A stretch of 64,000 nucleotides of DNA from Clostridiales bacterium (GCA_029268065.1 JAJUHC010000008.1:1-64000), one strand, 5' to 3'. Numbered from the stretch's first letter, positions 1-9,335 are shown. The notes: generated by a model from the sequence alone, not told the origin. Numbers and translations: made by a program.

Positions 1-190
1 AGCGTGTCGAAAAAGTGTTTTGACACGCTTCCAGGGGGTATCCAATACCCCCTGGATACGCGGCTGAAGCCGCGATACCCCCGGTCGCGCACAATTGCGC
101 GGGATAATGTATTTTTCCGGCGTACACGCCGCCGGAAAAATGTTTTTGCGGTTATTACATTTTTCAATCTTAGGTTCTTTGACAGTCTGA
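1..190 (+). mobile_element. Terminator-associated structured repeat, copy 1 (~190 bp, left flank outside window)
   Basis: Same five-hairpin series as the copies at 11705-11897, 26401-26591 and 57203-57392: AGCGTGTC..GACACGCT, CCAGGGGGTATCCAATACCCCCTGG, CGCGGCTGAAGCCGCG, CGCGCACAATTGCGCG, TTTTTCCGGC..GCCGGAAAAA, then a T-rich tail ending TTTGACAGTCTGA. Confidence 0.85.
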
Positions 191-226
191 GCCGGCCCTT
201 TGAAGCGTATGCTCCAAAGGGCCGGC
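191..226. terminator. Terminator hairpin flanking repeat copy 1 (downstream of phoR)
   Basis: GCCGGCCCTTTG-AAGCGTATGCT-CCAAAGGGCCGGC followed by TTTGTTTT. Confidence 0.75.
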
Positions 227-244
227 TTTGTTTTACTTCAACGA

Positions 245-1906
245 TTAATTGAACACTACTCTTATGGTCGTGCCTTTTCCCACTGCGCTTTCGAGCTGTA
301 TGTCGGCGCCGTGAAGCTTGGCCGCATGCTTCACTATTGAGAGCCCGAGACCGGTTCCGCCCGTGTCCTTCGAGTGGCTCTTATCCACGCGGTAGAAGCG
401 CTCGAAAATACGCTCCTGGTGCTCGGGGGCTATACCCACTCCGGAATCCGAGACGGAGAGGACGGTTTTACCGCTTTCAGGGAATACGCCGATTTTTACG
501 CTCCCCCCCGGATTGTTGTAGGCAATGGCGTTGTCGCAGAGATTGAAAACCATTTCGTGCAGGGTGCTCCTTATGCCGCTTACGGATAAGCTTTCGCCGT
601 AAACTTCTACCGAAACCTTCTTTTCTTTTGCCTTAAGCGCGAGCTCAGTTTTGACTATTTCCGCCAGCGCCAGCAGATTGACAGGAGCGAACTCCTTGGT
701 AATGTCCTTTTCATCCAGCCTTGAAAGCTTGATTATGTCCTCGATGAGGTGAAGAAGACGCGAGGCTTCGGAATGAATGAGGCTTGAAAAGCGCGGAATG
801 TCGCCCGGCTTTGCGATGCCGTTTTTGATAATTTCGGCGTAGCCCATGATGGAGGTAAGCGGCGTTTTAAGCTCGTGTGACACGTTTGCCGAAAACTCTC
901 GGCGCATTTTTTCGCTTTCTTCCTTTTCGGTAACATCCGTCGCAAACAGAACGGCCGCGTAGCCGTCGCCGCTCTCGCTGCTTCCGCCGACAGGGCTTAC
1001 CGATAGCTGGTACACACGACCTGAGCGTTTCAGGATGACATTCTCGGAGGAGCCTCCGAGCGCCTTTTCGACGGCCCTGATATAATCTATATCCCGGCAG
1101 AGCTTAAGGTAGCTCGCTCCCTCGCAACAATCAAAAAGCTCTCTAGCACTGCGGTTTGCCGACAGAACGGAACCGTTGCTCCCCAATATGACCATGGCCT
1201 CGCTCATACCGTTTGTAATGTGCTCGAGCTCATGCTGCTTGGCGTTGAGCTCTTCAAGCTGTTTATTTATCCTCCTGTTCTGCTTATCCATGCGCAGCAG
1301 GAGAGGGGAGAGCTCTTCGTATTCCTTGTTCATGAAAGGGGAGTCAAGATCCAGCTTGTTTATGGGGGATACAATGGAATCAGTCAAAAATCTGGCGGCA
1401 AACGCGGAAATGCCGAGGGTGAAAATAAAGATAAGGATGAGCCAGCCAAGGGATTTTTCAAAAATGCTGAAAAGGCTTTTGTATGTGGCAGAGACCCTAA
1501 GAATATTTCCGTTTTCGAGCCTTAAGGCGTAATAGTATTCCTTGTCGCCCAGCGTTGCGGAAACGCGGGTGCTTTCGCCGAATCCGTTTTTTATTGCCGA
1601 TTGGATTTCGGGGCGCGAAAGGTGGTTGTCCATGCCTCCCGGAGAAGCGTGATTGTCGTATATGACAGTGCCGTCGGGCGACAAAAGGGTGATTCGGTTA
1701 CGGCTGTTTTTGCTGATGGAGGAAACATAAGAGTCAAAGCTGACTGAAAAATCGAGAGCGCGTCCTATGTAAGCGGCCTCGGCGGAGAGTTCGGTTTTCA
1801 GCGCCCGCGACGATTCGGCGCGGAAAAGCGCAACAAAAAACGAGGAGGAAAGCAAAACCGCGATAAAGGACGTGAAGAAGATGCTTGCAAAAATCCGCTT
1901 CCTCAT
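245..1906 (-). CDS. phoR: PhoR-like sensor histidine kinase (PAS + HisKA + HATPase)
   Basis: FSANVSHELKTPLTSIMGYAEII H-box, GTGLGLSIVKHAAKLHGA G-box; adjacent to an OmpR-type regulator, phoU and pstB. Confidence 0.85.
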   Translation of the reverse strand: MRKRIFASIFFTSFIAVLLSSSFFVALFRAESSRALKTELSAEAAYIGRALDFSVSFDSYVSSISKNSRNRITLLSPDGTVIYDNHASPGGMDNHLSRPEIQSAIKNGFGESTRVSATLGDKEYYYALRLENGNILRVSATYKSLFSIFEKSLGWLILIFIFTLGISAFAARFLTDSIVSPINKLDLDSPFMNKEYEELSPLLLRMDKQNRRINKQLEELNAKQHELEHITNGMSEAMVILGSNGSVLSANRSARELFDCCEGASYLKLCRDIDYIRAVEKALGGSSENVILKRSGRVYQLSVSPVGGSSESGDGYAAVLFATDVTEKEESEKMRREFSANVSHELKTPLTSIMGYAEIIKNGIAKPGDIPRFSSLIHSEASRLLHLIEDIIKLSRLDEKDITKEFAPVNLLALAEIVKTELALKAKEKKVSVEVYGESLSVSGIRSTLHEMVFNLCDNAIAYNNPGGSVKIGVFPESGKTVLSVSDSGVGIAPEHQERIFERFYRVDKSHSKDTGGTGLGLSIVKHAAKLHGADIQLESAVGKGTTIRVVFN

Positions 1907-1910
1907 ATCC

Positions 1911-2582
1911 TTATTCTCCCCCTATACGGTAGCCCACGCCCCTGACAGTCTCGATGATCCCGCCTTCCGCGCCGAGCTTCTGCCTGAGCGTGCGGATATG
2001 TACGTCAACGGTACGGGTTTCGCCCCCGAAATCGTAGCCCCATATGTTTTCGAGCAGCATATCTCGCGTAAGCACGGCACCCTGATTTTTAAGAAGGAAC
2101 TTCAAAAGCTCAAACTCCTTCAGGGTAAGCTCGGTAAGCCTGCCGTCCACGGCGACGGTATGAGACTTAACGTTGAGCTTCACCTTCCCGAAGCCGTACT
2201 CGTTCGCGCCATCGGTAGATTCGGTGCGCCGCAGCACGGCCTTTATGCGGGATATAAGCTCCATCATCCCGAAAGGCTTGGCAAGGTAATCGTCTGCGCC
2301 GCTGTCGAGGCCGATTACCTTGTCGTATTCGGTGCTTTTGGCTGTGAGGAGTATTATCGGAATCTGCCTTGTGGCCGATGATGCGCGCAGGCGCTTCAAA
2401 ATGGAAATGCCGTCCTCGCCGGGGAGCATAATGTCGAGAAGAATAAGCTTCGGCATGGAGCGCTCGAGCGCGGCGAACAAATCCTTTCCGCCCGAGAAGC
2501 CCTCCGCTTCAAAACCGGTATTGTTGAGCGTATAAACCACAAGCTCCCGAATACCGCCGTCGTCTTCCACACAATAGATCAT
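1911..2582 (-). CDS. phoP: OmpR/PhoB-family response regulator
   Basis: Receiver domain (LILLDIMLPGEDGISILKRLR) plus winged helix (TRTVDVHIRTLRQKLG..ETVRGVGYRI). Confidence 0.88.
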   Translation of the reverse strand: MIYCVEDDGGIRELVVYTLNNTGFEAEGFSGGKDLFAALERSMPKLILLDIMLPGEDGISILKRLRASSATRQIPIILLTAKSTEYDKVIGLDSGADDYLAKPFGMMELISRIKAVLRRTESTDGANEYGFGKVKLNVKSHTVAVDGRLTELTLKEFELLKFLLKNQGAVLTRDMLLENIWGYDFGGETRTVDVHIRTLRQKLGAEGGIIETVRGVGYRIGGE

Positions 2583-2585
2583 AAC

Positions 2586-3227
2586 CTACTCCTCGTGCGT
2601 GCCTACAATTGAAAATTCCACCCACTCCGCAATATTTGTAGCATGATCGCCGATGCGCTCAAGGTACTTGGCTATCATGAAAATGTCCATCACCTGATCC
2701 GCGCGGTCAGGATATTGAGCAATATAGTCGATGAGGTCCTTTTTAATTGAAATGAAGTAATTGTCAACAATATCGTCATTTTTGATTATGGACTTTGCCA
2801 GCTCAAGGTCGCGCCTTACGAAGGCGTCGATGCTGTCTGTGACCATTTTGATAACGGCCTCGGACATCTCTATGATATGGACCTTGTTTTTGCTTTCCGA
2901 GAGGTCGTTGTGCTTGACCAAAACCGCTATATCCTCAGCCTGATCGCCGATTCGTTCCATGTCCGTAATCATTTTCAGGGCGGAGGATATAAGCCTGAGA
3001 TCCCTCGCCACCGGCTGCTGCTCAAGAATCAGCTTAAGGCAAAGCGCTTCAATATCCCGCTCCTTGCGGTCTATGTCCTTTTCAGCTGCTATCGCCAAGG
3101 CGGCGAGCTCCATATCGTTTGTGGTAAGAGCCTTAATGGCGCAGGCTATTGCGTTTTCGCACAAAGCCCCCATGGTTATAAGATCGTTGTTCAGCGCCTC
3201 CAGCTGCGTGTCAAATCTGCTTCGCAT
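2586..3227 (-). CDS. phoU: Phosphate transport system regulatory protein PhoU
   Basis: [20 protein letters not shown]..., DMERIGDQAEDIA, YLERIGDHATNIAEWV repeats. Confidence 0.92.
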   Translation of the reverse strand: MRSRFDTQLEALNNDLITMGALCENAIACAIKALTTNDMELAALAIAAEKDIDRKERDIEALCLKLILEQQPVARDLRLISSALKMITDMERIGDQAEDIAVLVKHNDLSESKNKVHIIEMSEAVIKMVTDSIDAFVRRDLELAKSIIKNDDIVDNYFISIKKDLIDYIAQYPDRADQVMDIFMIAKYLERIGDHATNIAEWVEFSIVGTHEE

Positions 3228-3976
3228 TATCCGAACCTCCCTGTAATATAGTCCTCCGTTCGCTTGTCTTTGGGATTGGAGAAAAGAATGTCTGTCTTGT
3301 CGTATTCTATAATTTCGCCGAGCAGGAAAAAGGCCGTGTTGTCAGATATTCTGGTCGCCTGCTGCATATTATGCGTAACAATCACGATAGTATAATTCTT
3401 TTTCAGCTCAGTAACAAGGTCCTCTATTTTTGACGTGGAAATTGGGTCCAGCGCGCTAGTGGGTTCGTCCATAAGCAATACCTCGGGTTCGACGGCAAGG
3501 GCCCTGGCTATGCAAAGCCTCTGCTGCTGGCCTCCGGAAAGACCAAGGGCGCTCTTTTTGAGCCTGTCCTTGACCTCATCCCAGATGGCGGCCCCCGTCA
3601 GTGAACGTTCGACTATATCGTCAAGCCTTGCCTTGGATTTTATACCGTGGGTTCTGGGGCCGTAGGCCACGTTATCATAAACGCTCATCGGAAATGGGTT
3701 GGGCTTCTGAAAAACCATGCCCACGCGCTTGCGAAGCGAGTTAACGTCTATCCGGCTGTATATGTCCTCGCCGTCGAGCAGGATGCTGCCCTCTATTCTG
3801 CAGCCGTCCACAAGATCGTTCATCCGGTTTATAGTTTTGAGCAGGGTGGACTTGCCGCAGCCCGAAGGTCCGATAAAAGCGGTGATGTCCTTTTCGGGTA
3901 TCCTGATATTTATATTTTTCAGAGCCTGAAAGGAGCCGTAAAACAAATTCAGTTTTTCGATTATTATTTTGTCCAT
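3227..3976 (-). CDS. pstB: Phosphate ABC transporter ATP-binding protein PstB
   Basis: [55 protein letters not shown]; Walker [18 protein letters not shown]. Start at ATG 3976 with upstream AAGGGG. Confidence 0.93.
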   Translation of the reverse strand: MDKIIIEKLNLFYGSFQALKNINIRIPEKDITAFIGPSGCGKSTLLKTINRMNDLVDGCRIEGSILLDGEDIYSRIDVNSLRKRVGMVFQKPNPFPMSVYDNVAYGPRTHGIKSKARLDDIVERSLTGAAIWDEVKDRLKKSALGLSGGQQQRLCIARALAVEPEVLLMDEPTSALDPISTSKIEDLVTELKKNYTIVIVTHNMQQATRISDNTAFFLLGEIIEYDKTDILFSNPKDKRTEDYITGRFG

Positions 3977-4099
3977 GTCATATCCCCTTGTAAGATTCCG
4001 CACTGCAGAATACGGCTAAAAATCGAGAGCTTTGCGCCGTGATAAAAAGCCCGGTAAGGACGCGATTTTCCTATGTTACTGATAATATTAAAGGTGCAG

Positions 4100-4139
4100 T
4101 GTAAAATCAGAAAGCAAGCAAATGTAAAATCGATGTAAA
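4100..4139 (-). promoter_or_regulatory. Putative PhoP-box array upstream of pstB-phoU-phoPR
   Basis: Minus strand reads TTTACA at 4139-4134, 4128-4123 and 4105-4100 (offsets 11 and 23), the same geometry as upstream of pstS. Confidence 0.6.
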
Positions 4140-4188
4140 GCGTTTATATTATAAAAAGGCGTCAGCTGCAATAACTGGCGCCTTTCAT

Positions 4189-4476
4189 TCATTTTGCGTT
4201 AAGAGCGCGTTCGAGCCAGACAGCCGCTACGTCCATGGCCTCGTAAAGACCGTTTTTCTCGGTTTTTTTGACGACCCTGTCCTTTGACTTGATATCGGGA
4301 TCCGTAAGCTGAAGCTGCAAGGAAACCTTTGTGGCGACTGGCAGGTCCTTTACCGTGGTCTCGTTCAATACCTGCATCATTACGATGTATTTGTCCGACA
4401 TTCTGCCGAAATAAATAAGATTATCCTTTCGCCTTAATGGGTAGCCCTTATATTCAAGTGTTTTTTTCTCCGACAT
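4189..4476 (-). CDS. Conserved hypothetical protein (95 aa), downstream of ireB
   Basis: Intact ORF overlapping the end of ireB; no recognised domain. Confidence 0.65.
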   Translation of the reverse strand: MSEKKTLEYKGYPLRRKDNLIYFGRMSDKYIVMMQVLNETTVKDLPVATKVSLQLQLTDPDIKSKDRVVKKTEKNGLYEAMDVAAVWLERALNAK

Positions 4477-4738
4477 TTTCCGCCTCCTGTTTCTTATCCT
4501 TTTTCAGATAGCTCTCGACAAGCTCCTGAAGAAGTTCGTCCCGGTCGATCCTGCAAATCAGCGTACGGGCGTTATTGTAATTGGTTATATAGGTAGGATC
4601 CTCGGACAAGATATAACCGACCAGCTGGTTAATCGGATCATAGCCCTTGACGCGCAGAGCGTCATAAACCGCCGTCAAAATCTCATTGATTTCGCGCTTG
4701 CGGTCAATAACTTTGAATTGACGGGTATAATCGTCCAT
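4454..4738 (-). CDS. ireB: IreB family regulatory phosphoprotein (UPF0297)
   Basis: MDDYTRQFKVIDRKREINEILTAVYDALRVKGYDPINQLVGYILSEDPTYITNYNNARTLI; AGGAGG RBS. The annotated ORF is over-extended at the N-terminus. Confidence 0.85.
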   Translation of the reverse strand: MDDYTRQFKVIDRKREINEILTAVYDALRVKGYDPINQLVGYILSEDPTYITNYNNARTLICRIDRDELLQELVESYLKKDKKQEAENVGEKNT

Positions 4739-4931
4739 TTCCGAACCTCCTAACCTTTTTAGAATATAGTATTTTACAGCAATACTATTATTCCTTATTT
4801 TTGTATTATAGCAAAGAAAAAACGGGCTGTAAAGTGAATTATATATTTTGTATATGCTGATAGGAATATGTATTTTTATATATATCATTGACAATCCTAT
4901 GAGCTTCAACCAGTAATATTCAAAAATTTTG

Positions 4932-4960
4932 TTGACAGCATACGTTAAAAATGCTAATAT
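4932..4960 (+). promoter_or_regulatory. Sigma-A-like promoter for the tRNA-Leu array
   Basis: TTGACA-N17-TAATAT upstream of the first repeat unit. Confidence 0.65.
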
Positions 4961-4987
4961 ATCTAGGCATGCTGGGTAGTGTTATAT

Positions 4988-5071
4988 GCCCGATCGGTGA
5001 AACTTCAGACTCGCCGGATTCAGGTTCTGGTGTGCAAACGCTTCGTGCGGGCTCGGGAGACTCGCGCACCA
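4988..5071 (+). pseudogene. Degenerate tRNA-Leu-like unit A
   Basis: Keeps the anticodon arm and a 3' CGCGCACCA end but has altered D and T loops; 123 bp upstream of unit B. Confidence 0.7.
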
Positions 5072-5110
5072 GGTTATAGGAAGCAGTAAAAACAGAATAA
5101 AGGTATATAT

Positions 5111-5194
5111 GCGCGGTCGGTGAAACTTCAGGCTCGCTAGATTCAGGTTCTGGTGTGCAAACGCTTCGTGCGGGCTCGGGAGACCCGCGCACCA
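5111..5194 (+). pseudogene. Degenerate tRNA-Leu-like unit B
   Basis: Near-identical to unit A; lacks GG in the D loop and TTC in the T loop; 123 bp upstream of the intact tRNA. Confidence 0.7.
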
Positions 5195-5233
5195 GGTTAT
5201 AGGAAGCAGTAAAAACAGAATAAAGGTATATAT

Positions 5234-5321
5234 GCGCGAGTGGTGGAATTGGCAGACTCGCTAGATTCAGGTTCTAGTGTGCAATACGCACGTGCGGGTT
5301 CAAGTCCCGCCTCGCGCACCA
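5234..5321 (+). tRNA. tRNA-Leu (anticodon CAG), CCA encoded
   Basis: GCGCGAG acceptor / CTCGCGC-ACCA; anticodon stem-loop CTAGA-TTCAGGT-TCTAG; long variable arm GTGC-AATAC-GCAC; T arm CGGGTTCAAGTCCCG. Confidence 0.93.
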
Positions 5322-5455
5322 ACTGTAAAGATAAAAGGGATTCGAACTTTCACGGTTTGAGTCCTTTTATTATTTTACTTATCGTGGTATACTCGACATA
5401 GAATATTTGAATTTTGGAAAATGATTACATGGATATGGAAACAAAAGGAGAAAAC

Positions 5456-6070
5456 ATGGAGCTGAACCAAATATGGGAGCAGCGCATAAAAGACAACGGA
5501 GCAGATTTTGTATATTTTGTAGATACTTCTATCCTACCGGCGGATATTGCTGAAGGATACTCCTGCGCTGTTCTCTTTGGCAAAACACTATCAAGAGAAT
5601 ATATTAGCACGCTCAGAGCCGGTCAAGAACCAAAACGGAAAGAGGTTTTTAACACTGAACACAAGATGGATGCTCTTGCTGTAAAATTAGCTGACCAGCT
5701 GGAAACAGAAGGGTACAAAAGTAATGCTAAGTTGAAATTTGGGTGCCTGCCACATAAAACTGTCGCGCTCAGGGCCGGATTGGGATTTATCGGCAAAAAC
5801 AACCTGCTGGTTACTGCCCGGTATGGCTGCGCGCTGATGTTGGGCAAGGTTTTGACCACGGCTCCGTTTGTAACCATGAGTGAAATGCCGCAAGAACCGC
5901 GTTGCGGCGATTGCAATATCTGCGTGAATGTGTGCCCGACCAAAGCCCTGCTTGGTAAAACATGGAGCTTGACGACTACCCGAGATGAGATCATGGTCAG
6001 GAAGCTCTGCGCTTTATGCCTAAAGTGCATGGTTTGGTGCCCGTATACGGCGGAATACATAAAAAATTAG
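5456..6070 (+). CDS. Epoxyqueuosine reductase (QueG)-like 4Fe-4S protein
   Basis: CGDCNICVNVCPTKALLG and C-terminal CALCLKCMVWCPYT cysteine motifs; ATG 5456 preceded by AAAGGAG. Confidence 0.75.
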   Translation: MELNQIWEQRIKDNGADFVYFVDTSILPADIAEGYSCAVLFGKTLSREYISTLRAGQEPKRKEVFNTEHKMDALAVKLADQLETEGYKSNAKLKFGCLPHKTVALRAGLGFIGKNNLLVTARYGCALMLGKVLTTAPFVTMSEMPQEPRCGDCNICVNVCPTKALLGKTWSLTTTRDEIMVRKLCALCLKCMVWCPYTAEYIKN

Positions 6071-6408
6071 CGTAATCGAAATGAACATCATACCTGGCGC
6101 CGGGGCTGCCCTTCGGAATCTGGAGGTAGCGGTGTTGAAGCAGCAGCTCGTCAAAGACGTCCGCAGACTTTGCCAGCCTCCTCAGAGCTACTTGAAGACA
6201 ATTCGGGAAAGCATGAAGAGGCCGGTAATTCCGGCGGAGGAGGCACTGGGCGGTGCCGGACATGTTCTGGGCGGGCGCGGCTGTCGCCCTGCGTACATAC
6301 CGATTTACTAAAAAGTAATAGCCAATTTTACGGATGCGGCTTGTGCTGAGTGCCAGAATACAGTATAATGATGGTAAAAAGTTTATTTTAATAAATGGAG
6401 GCTTGGAA

Positions 6409-7932
6409 ATGAACGCAAAACACTATCTGGAGCCTGAAACGCTGGTTCCAATTTATGACGAATGTGATGTGCTGGTAGTGGGCGGCGGCTCGGCCGGCCA
6501 CTCAGCCGCCGTCGCTGCCGCCCGTGCGGGCTGCAAAAATGTGATTTTGATGGAGCGATATGGCTACTGTGGCGGTGATGTGACCGGCGGCTATGTGCTG
6601 TTGATTCCCAGTCTGTCCTTCCATGAGAAAACCTATGTCCGGGGCATTCAGGAGGAGTGGTACACCCGTCTGTCCAAAATCCCCGGCGCGGTCCGTGGAC
6701 CCGCCGCCGAACTGGCGGGCATCACAAACCCGGAAGAGGTTCAGAAGTGGGCCGATGTGGGCGGGGCGACCCATATTCCCCCCGCGAGAGTGGAGCACAG
6801 CTTCATGCTGGAGCCGACCCAGTTAAAAATTGAGATGGATATCATGCTGGATGAACTGCGGGACTTCGTCCGCGTACTGTATCACAGCTGGGGTGTGAAG
6901 CCCATCATGGAGGGGAATGTTTGCAAGGGCGTACTCTTTGAGTCCAAGGAAGGCCGCCGTGCGATTCTCGCAAAGGTGGTTATCGATGCGACCGGTGATG
7001 CGGATATCTGCCGCCTCTCTGGCGCCCCTACATCCTCCGCAATCGACGATGAGTGCCGGTGCTCCTCCACCGCACTGGTCTACCGCGTCGGCGGCTTCAG
7101 CAAGAACTCCTATAACCTGTGGAGTCTTTCCCACAGGGAAGAAGCCAAGAAGCTCAATGAAGAGCTGTATAAGATCCACGGTTTCCGTTCCGGCATGATT
7201 ACCGGTCCCACGGACGATGTGAGCTGGGTTAACAACTGGCAGCCCAAGCGGGACTGTTCAAAGATTTCCGACCAGACCGCCACGGAGATGGGTACCCGCC
7301 TGAAGCTCAGGGAAGTACTGGAGGCCTACAAGACCTACTGCCCCGAGGTGTTTAAGAACGCCTTCATCTATGATATTGCGCCCCAGCTAGGAACAAGGGG
7401 CTCCCACCGCATCGTGGGTGAATACGTCATCTCCGCCAATGACTGGGCCTTTCCCAAAACCCATGAGGACTGCATCGCGTGGCATTGCACAGTGGAGTCT
7501 CTGAACGACAATGCCCCGATTGAGATTCCATACCGCGCCATACTTCCCCAGAAGGTGGAGAATCTCCTTGCTCCCGGCCGCCACATCTCCGCCGACCGTA
7601 TTGCAATCGACTGCGTGAACCTTATTCCCCAGTGCGTGGGCACCGGGCAAGCTGCGGGCGTTGCCGCTGCCGTGGCGGTGGCGGATCGTAGCAGCACCCA
7701 TACGGTGAATGTGGCAAAGGTGCAGGATATCCTCGCCGGTGAGCAAGATGTGCCCCTGCCCCGGAACAGCCACACGGACATCAGCTATACCGAGTGCCTG
7801 GAAGCCCATGAATACGGGCTATATACTCCTGCGGCGAAGAAAGCTCGAGAGACTATGGATGCCGCCGGCACCTACCGCCACTGGACCTTGTCCAAGGGCG
7901 CGGGTGACCCCAGCAAGACGAATCATACATAA
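6409..7932 (+). CDS. FAD-dependent oxidoreductase (FAD_oxidored family)
   Basis: N-terminal VLVVGGGSAGHSAAVAAARAG; VIDATGDADICRLSGAP; C-terminal CVGTGQAAGVAAAVAV. ATG 6409 with GGAGG upstream. Confidence 0.82.
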   Translation: MNAKHYLEPETLVPIYDECDVLVVGGGSAGHSAAVAAARAGCKNVILMERYGYCGGDVTGGYVLLIPSLSFHEKTYVRGIQEEWYTRLSKIPGAVRGPAAELAGITNPEEVQKWADVGGATHIPPARVEHSFMLEPTQLKIEMDIMLDELRDFVRVLYHSWGVKPIMEGNVCKGVLFESKEGRRAILAKVVIDATGDADICRLSGAPTSSAIDDECRCSSTALVYRVGGFSKNSYNLWSLSHREEAKKLNEELYKIHGFRSGMITGPTDDVSWVNNWQPKRDCSKISDQTATEMGTRLKLREVLEAYKTYCPEVFKNAFIYDIAPQLGTRGSHRIVGEYVISANDWAFPKTHEDCIAWHCTVESLNDNAPIEIPYRAILPQKVENLLAPGRHISADRIAIDCVNLIPQCVGTGQAAGVAAAVAVADRSSTHTVNVAKVQDILAGEQDVPLPRNSHTDISYTECLEAHEYGLYTPAAKKARETMDAAGTYRHWTLSKGAGDPSKTNHT

Positions 7933-8297
7933 ATCCTTTTGGCTATGCAAACATATAAGCTATTACAAAATAGCAAAAATGCCATAGCCCATTCTTTCAC
8001 AAATATTTCAAAAGATTTTATTGCAAAATATAAAGCCGCACATTTCATATAAAGGAAACTTATATTTGTTGAAAACAATTTCTAATGAACAATGGTAACA
8101 ATTTATTTGCCAACATATCGCTATAACCTGAAACTTTAGATTTGGAAGCATGTAAGTATGAAGGGCCAAGCAGGCGTTCTCATAATGTAAATTTTTAATA
8201 GAGAAAACATAAATATCGTGAAATACTGTTTTGCGATTGCCTTGGAACCATTGATTACCGGGTTTTCCCAAAAATGCCGCAAGAACACTCGCGCACC

Positions 8298-8337
8298 AAA
8301 AAAAGGAAGTCCCAATTTTCCGGACTTCCTTTTTTAT
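8298..8337. terminator. Bidirectional terminator between the FAD gene and cysK
   Basis: AAAAAAAGGAAGTCC-caattttcc-GGACTTCCTTTTTTA. Confidence 0.85.
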
Positions 8338-8402
8338 TTTAGAGAGGCTTTTCTCCGGGCTTACAGAAATTAAACGTTTTATGCCGGACCGCCGAACTCA
8401 CG

Positions 8403-9335
8403 TCACTCCGCAAACAGGGGGGTGGACAAGTATCGCTCGCCCGTATCCGGGAGAATGACTATTATATTCTTGCCCGCGTTTTCCGGCCTTTTTGCAAGCT
8501 CCGAGGCGGCACTGACCGCCGCGCCCGACGATATGCCGACAAGCAGACCCTCCGTCCGGGAGAGCTCCCTGCATGCCTTGAAGGCGTCCTCGCTTTTTAC
8601 CTTTAATATTTCGTCGCAGATGTCCCTGTTAAGCACGGACGGCACAAAATTGGCTCCGATCCCCTGTATTCCGTGCGGGCCGCTTCTTCCCTCCGAAAGA
8701 AGGGGAGAATCGAAGGGCTCAACTGCAGCGACCCTGATGCGGGGGTTTTTGGACTTCAGGTATTCGCCCGTTCCCGTTATGGTTCCTCCCGTACCTATTC
8801 CCGCAACAAAAATATCGACCGTTCCGTCCGTATCCTCCCATATTTCAGGACCCGTCGTCTCTCTGTGGGCGCGAGAATTCGCGGGATTGTCAAACTGGCC
8901 CGGAATAAACGCGTTAGGTATCTCCTTCGCAAGCTCCTCGGCCTTCGCAACGGCCCCGTTCATGCCCCTTGCGCCCTCGGTAAGCACTATCTCCGCCCCG
9001 TACGCCTTCAGGAGGCTCCTTCGCTCGACGCTCATCGTTTCGGGCATCGTGAGTATGACCCTGTAACCTCTGGCGGCGGCGACGGAAGCAAGTCCGATAC
9101 CCGTATTTCCGCTTGTGGGCTCAATTATGACAGAACCCGGCCTCAGAAGGCCTCTTGACTCGGCGTCCTCGATCATGGCCTTTGCCACTCTGTCCTTTAT
9201 GCTTCCCGCAGGGTTGAAGTATTCAAGCTTTCCGATTATTCTCGCTTTCAGTCCAAGCGCTTTTCCATAGTGCGCAAGCTCCAGAAGCGGAGTTTTGCCA
9301 ATAAGATCGGACAAGCTGGTATATACCTTTGACAT
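8403..9335 (-). CDS. cysK: Cysteine synthase A (O-acetylserine sulfhydrylase)
   Basis: [55 protein letters not shown]. Confidence 0.93.
   Translation of the reverse strand: MSKVYTSLSDLIGKTPLLELAHYGKALGLKARIIGKLEYFNPAGSIKDRVAKAMIEDAESRGLLRPGSVIIEPTSGNTGIGLASVAAARGYRVILTMPETMSVERRSLLKAYGAEIVLTEGARGMNGAVAKAEELAKEIPNAFIPGQFDNPANSRAHRETTGPEIWEDTDGTVDIFVAGIGTGGTITGTGEYLKSKNPRIRVAAVEPFDSPLLSEGRSGPHGIQGIGANFVPSVLNRDICDEILKVKSEDAFKACRELSRTEGLLVGISSGAAVSAASELAKRPENAGKNIIVILPDTGERYLSTPLFAE

Larger units (their letters stand above)
5322..8298. mobile_element. Candidate tRNA-Leu-integrated insertion or island remnant (~3 kb)
   Basis: Bounded by direct repeats CTCGCGCACCA (tRNA 3' end, 5311-5321, and 8288-8298). 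The distal copy runs straight into an A-rich/T-rich terminator, as a tRNA end would. No integrase visible. Confidence 0.5.

Noticed and set aside
179-184. TTGACA at the right end of the repeat copies as an outward promoter
   Set aside because: No -10 box at 16-18 bp (the terminator hairpin follows), and the motif is lost in copy 4.
4-252. 82-aa ORF MSKKCFDTLPGGIQYPLDT... recurring in the copies at 11720-11905, 26403-26879 and 57207-57389
   Set aside because: The shared peptide follows from the conserved DNA hairpins. There is no RBS or consistent C-terminus, and the ORFs run into unrelated flanks. Paired stem changes support conservation of structure rather than coding.
4920-5192. Minus-strand ORF with repeated SPEPARSVCTPEPES peptide
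   Set aside because: Artefact of translating the 123-bp tandem tRNA-like repeats antisense.
4988-5321. Possible CRISPR-like or satellite array
   Set aside because: Only three units, each a tRNA-derived sequence with an identical spacer; no short repeats with unique spacers.
8008-8271. 87-aa minus ORF in the AT-rich tail of the insertion
   Set aside because: AT-rich, no RBS or recognisable domain; probably non-coding.
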